This document shows positions 1 to 6,586 of a stretch of DNA of 45,869 nucleotides, piece after piece. The stretch covers positions 64,001-109,869 of the forward strand of contig RPFO01001965.1 of assembly GCA_009746045.1 (NCBI GenBank). The letters run 5' to 3'. The stretch is from Mesostigma viride (Eukaryota > Streptophyta > Mesostigmatophyceae > Mesostigmatales > Mesostigmataceae). The notes under the pieces are model-generated. The model was not told the DNA's origin. It did not search any database and saw nothing but the letters and a program-made list of their open reading frames with translations. Position 1 is the first letter of the stretch; each line of letters starts with the position of its first letter. Position numbers and translations under genes: made by a program.

Positions 1-36
1 TCCCACTCGAGGTTGGGCTGAGAGCCCCGCCCGCTC

Positions 37-294
37 CTAAAAAGGCCTCAAATGCCTTCTGCCCCTCCTTTGGATGGCGTGCATCGGGAGGCGGAGGGGG
101 GGACTGTCTCTGTCTCTCATTCGGACGAGCTCTCCCAAGGCGCGCTCGGCGCCCTCTTCTACCCCATACGCGCCCGTCTGCAAATCGCGGATGATCCCGG
201 AGCAGAAGGACATCCTGTCATTCTCGGGCATGTGCATCATGGCCCTCATGATCTTATGGAATTGACACCTGGTGATGGCATGACGAACGGTCAT
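37..294 (-). CDS. Small hypothetical protein (85 aa)
   Basis: I do not recognise this ORF. It has a balanced, protein-like composition (mixed charged and hydrophobic residues, helical middle part with GVEEGAERALGELVRM) and no low-complexity tract, unlike the overlapping plus-strand readings, which are Pro/Ser/Arg-rich and look like shadows. An AT-rich stretch (ataaattaattgag, about 302-315) lies just upstream of the start, as at other genes of this window. It is the only gene candidate before the repeat region that follows. Could still be a chance ORF. Confidence 0.4.
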   Translation of the reverse strand: MTVRHAITRCQFHKIMRAMMHMPENDRMSFCSGIIRDLQTGAYGVEEGAERALGELVRMRDRDSPPLRLPMHAIQRRGRRHLRPF

Positions 295-563
295 GTGTCT
301 TATAAATTAATTGAGAAATGAATTCACCCTTCCATCAAGAGATCCCACTGTCCATCACCGCTGGCCTCTCTATAAACGGGAAGGGGGGGTCGATAGTGAC
401 CTCCACGACCCGGCGCTTTTTCCTCCCATTGGCCGCGTCCTCCTCATCAAGTTTCGTTTAAGTGGCCAGCCGGAGCGGCTGCTTAGGTTTTAGCGGACAA
501 GTGTTCGAAGCGCGTCATTGGTGAATTACTAGGGAACTTGGGTTTCCCCGCGAAACTCCAACC

Positions 564-873
564 GCACGTTCAGATTTCCAAATCTCAAGTAAAGTTCGGC
601 GCAACTTTCTGAACGGGGGCAGTTGACGAGCAGCATTCCTCCGGACGAATGAATTGCGTTCCATACTTGCGCAAAATTTTGAAAGGTAGCTTGCGTGCAG
701 CCCTACTAAAATTTGCGCGCACGTTCAGATTTCCAAATCTCAAGTAAATTTCGGCGGAACATTCTGAACGGGGGTAGTTGGCGGGCAGCGTTCCTCCAGA
801 CGAATGAAATGCGTTCCATACTAGCGCAAAATTTTGAAAGGTAGCTTGCGTGCAGCCCTACTAAAATTTGCGC
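564..873. repeat. 155-bp direct tandem duplication (two units)
   Basis: Two adjacent copies, 564-718 and 719-873, share most bases (both contain gcacgttcagatttccaaat, a gcgttccata block and end in ctactaaaatttgcgcg) and differ by scattered substitutions. The stretch has no credible ORF and is less GC-rich than the genes around it. Together with the next repeat it fills the roughly 880-bp gap between the first small ORF and the exonuclease gene. Confidence 0.85.
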
Positions 874-878
874 GAAGT

Positions 879-1067
879 GTGGGACTGAAAATTCGTAACG
901 GAAACTGTTTGGTAGTTGCCGTCACTTCCTCTTGTGCAAACGTGTGGGAGTGAAAATTCGTAACGGAAACTTTTTGGTAGTTGCCGTCACTTCATTTTGC
1001 GCGAGTGTTGGGCTGAAAATTCGTAACGGAAACTTTTTGGTAGTTGGCGTCACTTCCTTTGGTTCGA
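879..1067. repeat. 63-65 bp direct repeat, three units
   Basis: Three successive units start at about 879, 944 and 1007. Each contains tgaaaattcgtaacggaaac, then a ggtagttg-cgtcacttc block. A degenerate tail (ctgaaattcgctgaattcg) follows to about 1100. No ORF or clear hairpin explains the unit. It could be a regulatory or origin-like intergenic array or a decayed repeat element. Confidence 0.8.
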
Positions 1068-1178
1068 CTGAAAATTCGCTGAAATTCGCTGAATTCGTAC
1101 CGTAGCCTAATTTTTAGTACCTCGAAGTGACGGGGCACCTAAAAATTTGCCCACAAACTTGTACACTTGGCAGCGCGC

Positions 1179-1945
1179 TCACTGGGAAAAATTGTACAGC
1201 CGCTCCGGCGGGCCACTTGAACGAATTGTAATGTCGCACTCGTCCCCCGACGAGGAGCTGCTGCAGAAGACCCCCTTCTTGTGCAGGTACTGCAGCCCCC
1301 CGTTCTCGGTAGCCTCTACCCACACGTCCCTGAACTTCTGCATGAGAGGCAGCTTCTGGCGGAACCAGTTTCGGTCCCGCTTGACCTCCAGGATGTCCAT
1401 CTCCATCTCCGCCCAGGTGCTGGACGGGCGGAACTGCACGAAATGGCACATCTCCAGGTTGACGATCTCCAAAAGCACCTGGACCTGGGGGAGGTAGTAG
1501 GAGGGTATTTCGTGCTTGATGTCCCGCTTGATGGGGCACTTGATCTCCACCAGGACGCCGTCGGTGGTGATGCGATCCGGGCTCCCCCGAGCCACGGGTG
1601 CAAGGGATGGGGTATGAGGCCGAATTGGAGGCACTTCTTCCCCGTCCTGCGCGCGTACTCCTGCGCGGCCACATCCTCGTTCTCGTTCCCGTGTCGAGTG
1701 GCCGCGTTGCCCTGGAACACGTACTTGTCATCCCCCAGCTTCTTCCGGAGAAGTTTGTCGACGCTTTGATACGGATTCGCTCCTATCGCGGCTGCCACGT
1801 CGGACGCGGTCAACATCCGGTCACGTATCGCGAACCACTCGGGCGAGTGCTGGGGCGCCGTCTTCATGTTCAGCAGGCCTCTGACTACGGGGTGGACGTA
1901 CTCCTCGCCCGCCTGCTCCGTCGGTGTCTCAACGAGTTCTGCCAT
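1179..1945 (-). CDS. YqaJ/lambda-exonuclease-type nuclease, frame broken at a C5 run
   Basis: The N-terminal half (1316-1945 frame) has the YqaJ signature HSPEWFAIRDRMLTASDVAAAI and GNENEDVAAQEYARRTGK; the C-terminal half (1179-1634 frame) carries the active site of the PD-(D/E)XK fold: SPDRITTDGVLVEIKCP, with the Asp and the E-x-K pair intact. The reading frame changes at the five C's at 1584-1588; a change of one base there would join both halves without loss. Proteins of this family are 5'-3' DNA exonucleases used in viral recombination and genome maturation, often with a single-strand annealing protein (none seen here). The start at 1945 fits the family N-terminus. Whether the break is a sequencing error or a real lesion cannot be told from the sequence. 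Confidence 0.85.
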
Positions 1946-2006
1946 CTGGCCGCGCGTCCCATTTGCATACAGGGAGGGGATTTTTTTGGCGACCGGCTAG
2001 CCGCAC

Positions 2007-2609
2007 TCAGACATCCACAGACACGGGCTTTCGGGCGCCGCCCCAGTGCTCGTGCAGGGCCACCAGGGCGTGCAGGAGGGCGTCGGCGGCGTCGTCCTTC
2101 TTGGTGAGGGCGTGGAAGTACTCGACGAACACGGGGTACTTCTCCAGGATCTTGAGGGTGTGCTCGATGGCCATCTTCTTGTTCCTCCTGTACGAGTTCT
2201 GAATGGAGCAGGCGATCGGGGGGCCCGAGTACACGCTCAGCTTCTTCAGCGGGGACGAGAACTCGACCACCATGGGCTTCATCAGGTCGCTGACCACCGG
2301 GCGCAGGACCAGATGGCTCTCGAAGAAGACCTGCAGGGCGTGGCTCATCACCTTCATCTTCACGTTGGTCTTCGTCTGCCTCTCGATGATGACCTTGTCC
2401 GCGCACCCGAGCACGTCGATGCGTTTCAGGAGCTCCCCCGGCAGCTTCCTGCACGCCTCGTCCAGGGACCGCGCGTTCAGGTCGATCACTTCCCAGCCCA
2501 GGATCTCGAAGGGGAGGCCTTTGGCGTACTCGTTCCCGTCCCCGTCGGTCAGCTTGACGACGCAGTAGGCCAGGTTGGCGATCCCCACGTCAAAGCTGAG
2601 CACAATCAT
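2007..2609 (-). CDS. Holliday junction resolvase, poxvirus A22 / RuvC-like
   Basis: The protein begins MIVLSFDVGIANLAYCVV, the RNase-H-fold first strand with its catalytic Asp in SFDVGIANLA. Later acidic positions typical of the family follow: VIIERQTKTN (second acidic residue) and KKDDAADALLHAL near the C-terminus (last Asp pair). About 200 aa is the usual length for NCLDV resolvases, which cut branched DNA during genome concatemer resolution. I chose the ATG at 2609 because translation upstream of it is low-complexity and the family motif starts almost at the N-terminus. It shares a short AT-rich divergent promoter with the gene starting at 2643. Confidence 0.92.
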   Translation of the reverse strand: MIVLSFDVGIANLAYCVVKLTDGDGNEYAKGLPFEILGWEVIDLNARSLDEACRKLPGELLKRIDVLGCADKVIIERQTKTNVKMKVMSHALQVFFESHLVLRPVVSDLMKPMVVEFSSPLKKLSVYSGPPIACSIQNSYRRNKKMAIEHTLKILEKYPVFVEYFHALTKKDDAADALLHALVALHEHWGGARKPVSVDV

Positions 2610-2642
2610 GGACGGCAATTTAATATTATGGGGTAATATAAA
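2610..2642. promoter_or_regulatory. Divergent AT-rich promoter
   Basis: The 33 bases between the resolvase start (2609, minus) and the next start (2643, plus) include ttaatattatggggtaatat, strikingly AT-rich against a GC-rich background. Its position directly before both ATGs suggests a shared TATA-like late promoter. Confidence 0.5.
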
Positions 2643-3175
2643 ATGCATCCCGTGGAGAACGTGCCCAATGCCACCATTTCCACCATGTACGGCGGGATCG
2701 CCGGGGGGTGGCAAGGATGTCCGATCCCGACCTCGCCGCGTCCGCTTACCCGGTGCACACCGAGCTGTTCCGCCTCTCTAACATCCAGGCCATCCAGCAG
2801 GGCGTTACGGCTTCCTGGGGCGTGGACGTGCTGGAGGACGAAGTGGCGCAGATGATCCGGATGGTGTACGGCCTCCGCTCGGACGCGTCCTTCCTCGAGC
2901 GGCGCGCCGTGGAGACCGGCGACCTCAGCGGCATCTGGGAGGTGGTCGACTCCATCAACCGGGACGTGGCCAACCGCTTGGGGAAGCTGAACAGCGTGTA
3001 CTCCAATCTGGACGATTACGAGAGGTACGCGCGCGTGTTCCTGGGCGACGAGCAGCCTGACAACTCGGTCATCCCGCACCCGGCCTACACGGTGTGCCAC
3101 CGCAAGCAGAACGTAGAAAGGCTGGACGGCTCCAACATCCTGGGGGACGACGGCAGCTTCTTCGACGACTACTGA
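2643..3175 (+). CDS. Small conserved NCLDV-type protein, probable one-base frame break at G6 run
   Basis: The clear coding part runs from the ATG at 2717 (MSDPDLAASAYPVHTELFRL) to 3175. An ORF starting at the ATG at 2643, immediately behind an AT-rich promoter, gives MHPVENVPNATISTMYGGIAGG and then leaves frame at the six G's at 2703-2708, so the true start is probably 2643. The segment ELFRLSNIQAIQQGVTASWG, followed by a helix ending in MIRMVYG, an N-x-x-V helix and a final P-x-PAYTV motif, resembles from memory a small protein family shared by phycodna- and mimivirus relatives and suspected to be a minor virion protein. Function not established. Confidence 0.7.
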
Positions 3176-3227
3176 CGTCGGCCATCGCTTACACGGACAC
3201 CTACAATTTCTTTCCGCGTAGAAAGAC

Positions 3228-4256
3228 ATGGCGGGGGCATTGCACACTTGCGCGGTCGTGACGAGACGCAGACCGTCCGCATCGAACGAGCACCCCGACA
3301 AGTGGGTGTGCGTGGGCCGCAAGCCGGGAGAGCCGAAGGTGACGAAGATATACAACGAGGAGATCCTCCTCTACAACCACCGACAGAGGGACGAAACGCT
3401 AGCGGTCAGGAACGCGTGTCCACACCGCGGGGCTAGGTTATCTCACAACTGCAGGGTGGATGACGGCCGCGTCCGTTGCGCGTACCACGGGATGTACTGG
3501 GGCAAGCATAACAACGGAGACAACTACCTGGACGCGAAGGAGGACACGGACCTGGTCTGGGTGAACACCGGCATCGGCGACGGCGAGTCATCCCCGCCGA
3601 CCATGCCCGAGTTCTCCGACGACGGATACCGTACGTTTTCGTACTCCTCGTCCATCGGCGCGCATCCGATGATCGTGATGGAGAACCTACTGGACCACGT
3701 GCATCTCCCGCACGTCCACAAGGTGAAAATCGTGGACGACAAGAGCACCGACGTGAAGACCGAGACGGACGGGTCCGGGGGCCTTCTCACCGGGAGGAGC
3801 GTGTACAGCTATCCGGTGACCGCCGATCTCGTGGGACGCCTGCTCCTCGGCCTCATGCCTGACGAGGGCAGGGCGTCGCCGCCGCCCGCGAAAGGGTCCC
3901 TCACGATCTCGGTCGACAACGAGTTCCACCTGCCGTACACCGCCAGCCTGAGGTTCGCGATATCCGGGCACGAGAAGCCCGTGTTCGCCCTATGGTTCAG
4001 CGTGCAGCCGTACGAGTCGACCAAGTCGCTCCTCACCTGCCGGGTGTCTCGCAACATCCTGACGGACCCTGCGTGGGACTTCCTGTTCTGGCTGTTGAAC
4101 GCGTTGCCGCTGAAGGAGGACGACGACATCGTCGCGAACGTGGTCGCGGAGGAGTGGTGGCGCAATCGCCTGACCCCCGGTGACGCGTTCGTGAAATTGT
4201 ACAGGGACCGCATGAAGAAGGTCTACGGCATCATGTGCCCCGAACCCTTTGCCTAG
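3228..4256 (+). CDS. Rieske non-heme iron oxygenase (PaO / vanillate-demethylase-like)
   Basis: A 342-aa protein with a complete Rieske [2Fe-2S] site, CPHRGARLSHNC...CAYHGMYWG (C-x-H, 17 residues, C-x2-H; about residues 63-87), and downstream the mononuclear iron site ENLLDHVHLPHVH (about residues 153-165) with the usual Asp and two His. That domain order is that of the alpha subunit of Rieske oxygenases, which use an electron-transfer partner and O2 to oxidise aromatic or macrocyclic substrates; pheophorbide a oxygenase and vanillate demethylase have this layout. No reductase or ferredoxin partner is seen nearby. No C-terminal membrane segment as strong as in chloroplast PaO is evident, although WDFLFWLLNALPL is hydrophobic. 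Base composition matches its neighbours. Substrate unknown. Confidence 0.93.
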   Translation: MAGALHTCAVVTRRRPSASNEHPDKWVCVGRKPGEPKVTKIYNEEILLYNHRQRDETLAVRNACPHRGARLSHNCRVDDGRVRCAYHGMYWGKHNNGDNYLDAKEDTDLVWVNTGIGDGESSPPTMPEFSDDGYRTFSYSSSIGAHPMIVMENLLDHVHLPHVHKVKIVDDKSTDVKTETDGSGGLLTGRSVYSYPVTADLVGRLLLGLMPDEGRASPPPAKGSLTISVDNEFHLPYTASLRFAISGHEKPVFALWFSVQPYESTKSLLTCRVSRNILTDPAWDFLFWLLNALPLKEDDDIVANVVAEEWWRNRLTPGDAFVKLYRDRMKKVYGIMCPEPFA

Positions 4257-4344
4257 GAGGGACAGGAGACGGTACGGGAGGGCAGGCGGATTCGCTTACA
4301 CGCGCAAATAGTTTTTCTCGCACAAGGTAAGGCACCGGGCGAGG

Positions 4345-4984
4345 ATGGAGGGCAAGGGCAAGTTCATGAACATGAGCGTCGGCGCCCCCATCGTGCTGAC
4401 CCAGGAGGAGCACGAGCGGTTCCAGTCCTCCGGGCAGATGCCCGATTTCGCGGACGGCCCGCCGCCGCCGCAACCGCAGGCGGCCACAAGCGTCGACCCC
4501 CCCGTGCCCGTGTCCACCCCCCGGCCGAGGTTCGCAAGACGCAGGAGGCGAGCCCCGACCCCCCCACCTGCACGTCCCGGGGCAGTGTTACGCGGTGGTG
4601 AGCGTCGTCGTGCCCCCCCAGAGCAACCACATGGCGCTGAAGATCCGCGGCGTGTTCGAGACGGTGGAGAAGGCGGGCGAGCACGCGGACCAGCTGATGG
4701 GCGCGGACCCCCGCTTTGACATATTCGTGGTGAGCATGTACAATTGGCTGGTGCTGCCCCTGCCGGACGAGCTCCGGGGGGAGATCCAGCACAAGTACTC
4801 GGACGAGCGTCTGAACAAGATCATGGGCGGCTACCACTCGCAGAGAGAGAAGGTGAAGGCCTTCAACGACAAGCGCATCCAGGACGCCAAGGAGGCGGGC
4901 GAGCAAGGCGTGCAAGGGGACATCCAAGAGGACGTGGCCGTCGAAACCGAGGTGGCGGTGGAGGAGGCCGCCGCCCCGCCTTAG
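4345..4984 (+). CDS. DUF5832-like NCLDV protein, two probable frame breaks in C runs
   Basis: The start at 4345 gives MEGKGKFMNMSVGAPIVLTQ and a Pro-rich linker; the conserved part is in another frame, 4571-4984, with GQCYAVVSVVVPP, ALKIRGVFETVEKAGEHADQ, DPRFDIFVVSMYNWLVLPLP and the LNKIMGGY motif. This pattern matches from memory DUF5832, a family common in mimi- and phycodnaviruses. The reading frame seems to change twice, at C6 4517-4522 and C7 4559-4565; the middle frame reads a natural EVRKTQEASPDPP linker. The C-terminus is a charged helix ending in EEAAAPP. Molecular function unknown. Confidence 0.8.
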
Positions 4985-5241
4985 CCAATCAGCATGCCTT
5001 CGCCCGCGCCATAGGCCGCCATCTCCCCTGGCGGGCCGCGCCCGGCAGGGATCGTGTACAGCACGCCATTCGAGTTGGACGAGCGGCGCCAGATGAAATA
5101 CGCCCCGACCGCGATCGCCACGAGGGCGGCGATGGTCATGGGGGACACCCCCCCGGACTGCTGTTCCTGCTGGCGCCGCGCGTCCTTTGCATTGGGTGGT
5201 TGCATTGACAGCATCATCGCCACTGTATTGTATTGATACAT
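4981..5241 (-). CDS. Small single-pass membrane protein
   Basis: 86 aa with a Gln/Asn/Arg-rich N-terminal part, one predicted transmembrane helix (MTIAALVAIAVGAYFIW, about residues 35-51) followed by RRSSNSNG, and a Gly/Pro-rich tail. It overlaps the end of the upstream plus-strand gene by 4 bases. AT-rich sequence (aaatttatttatcatg) abuts the first ATG; internal ATGs at 5217, 5214 and 5205 are alternative starts. Likely a virion membrane protein by analogy with similar short NCLDV proteins; no family recognised. Confidence 0.7.
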   Translation of the reverse strand: MYQYNTVAMMLSMQPPNAKDARRQQEQQSGGVSPMTIAALVAIAVGAYFIWRRSSNSNGVLYTIPAGRGPPGEMAAYGAGEGMLIG

Positions 5242-5262
5242 GATAAATAAATTTTTGGCTCG

Positions 5263-5784
5263 CTACGGAAAAGTGCACGCACACACGTCTTCCCTGGAGA
5301 CGGTGCTAGAGTAAGGCCTCCCACACCTCCTGCACGTGGGCGCGGGGGCGGCTCGCCCCTCTTGGGTCTCCGCGCACAGCACGGGCAGCCACAAGTCCTT
5401 GGGCGACCGCACCGCCACCCCCAGATCGTACTCGGTGATGCACCTGACCTTGGTGGGCGACTCTCCGTCATCGTATGTCTTTATGAGCAACACGTCCCCG
5501 TGAATGGGGTGGCCGATAATCTTGGACGCGGTCTGGTTGTGACCGTGCTCCGGATGCGCGTAGTACACGCCCACAGAAAGACGCGTGGAGGAATTGAGGG
5601 GCTTCAGGATGTCATAGAGTGACGGTTGGCCCCCCAGCAACTTCCCGATGGCCTGGAAGCTCCAGTTTTCCGCCATGGTGTGCACGTGCACGGTGTCATT
5701 GGAGGCGCGGGGGATGATGATCGCATTGGACCCGCCCGGCTGGACCCCATTGTTATCGTCCATGTCTATATCAGGATGTTCCAT
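5263..5784 (-). CDS. DUF3846-like protein with C-terminal zinc-binding knuckle
   Basis: The middle of this 173-aa protein (SNAIIIPRAS, then SFQAIGKLLGGQPSLYDIL, YYAHPEHGHNQTASKII and HPIHGDVLLIKT) follows the DUF3846 pattern, a small domain of unknown function in phages and giant viruses in which an N-x-x-A-S helix precedes a G-D-V-hydrophobic strand. A four-cysteine cluster CRRCGRPY...CAC near the C-terminus could bind zinc. A second, shorter DUF3846-like gene lies at 21453-21740. Its start overlaps by 9 bases the divergent start of the next gene. Confidence 0.65.
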   Translation of the reverse strand: MEHPDIDMDDNNGVQPGGSNAIIIPRASNDTVHVHTMAENWSFQAIGKLLGGQPSLYDILKPLNSSTRLSVGVYYAHPEHGHNQTASKIIGHPIHGDVLLIKTYDDGESPTKVRCITEYDLGVAVRSPKDLWLPVLCAETQEGRAAPAPTCRRCGRPYSSTVSREDVCACTFP

Positions 5785-6171
5785 TCAAAGCCGACAGTGA
5801 CCGCGAAACGCGCGTACTCGATATCGAAAGAGGCCGAGCGCGGCAGCCGTGTCGTGGAGGAGCGCCTACTGCACGCGGCGGAGCTCGTGATCGAGGCAAA
5901 CGCCCGGCACGGACGCCAGTTCGCTTTCTACACCGTACCAGTGTATCAATTCGGGCTGCCCATCTACTCTCCCCACGACATCGTGCGACAGGTGGGGAAG
6001 CGACTGTTTCGGCGGGGGTTTCGAGTCAAGCAGATCGGCGGCTGCCGCTTGTACATCGAGTGGGGGCCCGAGACAAAGACGAGGAAGCGTCCGGGGGCGT
6101 TCGATTCCCTTCGGCGTGTGGGCCTGAATCTCACCCGCGCCCACGGACAGACTGGACAAGCCACAAAATGA
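5776..6171 (+). CDS. DUF5759-like conserved NCLDV protein
   Basis: Using the ATG at 5776 (MFHSKPTVTAKRAYSISKEA) gives 131 aa. An N-terminal helix (AERGSRVVEERLLHAAELVI) is followed by FAFYTVPVYQFGLPIYSPHD, VGKRLFRRGFRVKQIG and YIEWGP. The arrangement of a helix, a Y-x-V-P / G-x-P-x-Y element and a final hydrophobic-x-W strand recalls DUF5759, a short protein seen across phycodna- and mimivirus genomes. The longer ORF upstream (from 5626) lies inside the opposite gene and has shadow composition. Function unknown. Confidence 0.7.
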   Translation: MFHSKPTVTAKRAYSISKEAERGSRVVEERLLHAAELVIEANARHGRQFAFYTVPVYQFGLPIYSPHDIVRQVGKRLFRRGFRVKQIGGCRLYIEWGPETKTRKRPGAFDSLRRVGLNLTRAHGQTGQATK

Positions 6172-6376
6172 CGAGACCCAGCAGAAGCTCGCCTACCACC
6201 TCCTCATTGTACAATCTCACATTTATACCCAGCTCGTCCAGGACGGCCAGCACGGGGGACAAGGAACGGATGGGGGCGCCCCCGCGGCCAATGGGAGGCC
6301 TAGTTGGGATAGGCCGCGGGGCGGACATCCAATGGGGATGGGCCAACATCAAAGAGGTCATTTTGTGTGCTACCAA
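6131..6376 (-). CDS. Possible small membrane protein
   Basis: 81 aa; the C-terminal 35 residues read VLAVLDELGINVRLYNEEVV and then a transmembrane-like GELLLGLVILWLV before VQSVRGRG. The N-terminal half is Pro/Arg-rich; a shorter start at 6328 is equally possible. It overlaps the end of the convergent gene by 41 bases. Plausible because short hydrophobic proteins are frequent here, but without a recognised family. Confidence 0.4.
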   Translation of the reverse strand: MVAHKMTSLMLAHPHWMSAPRPIPTRPPIGRGGAPIRSLSPVLAVLDELGINVRLYNEEVVGELLLGLVILWLVQSVRGRG

Positions 6377-6586
6377 TACTCATACAAACTTTATTATCAA
6401 TAAAGGAGTTGCTTTATTATAAAGGGCATTTTACGCACAATTTGTGCTGTCAAGGCGAGCGGAACACGCAGCTCGCGTCCATTCCCGGACTACAGGGCAT
6501 CTGCTACATACTGGGAATGCACTACATGCATCGAGGGCTGGCTATCGAGGGGTGCCTTAGCCACGGTGACAGCCACCCTAAGGCTT

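Noticed and set aside
564-1100. CRISPR-like array from the 63-65 bp repeats
   Set aside because: Units are contiguous with no unique spacers and no palindromic repeat; simple tandem repeats explain them.
4364-5284. Minus-strand 306-aa ORF opposite the DUF5832-like gene
   Set aside because: His/Arg/Val-rich shadow composition; the plus strand holds a recognisable conserved domain and the minus strand a separate small membrane protein.
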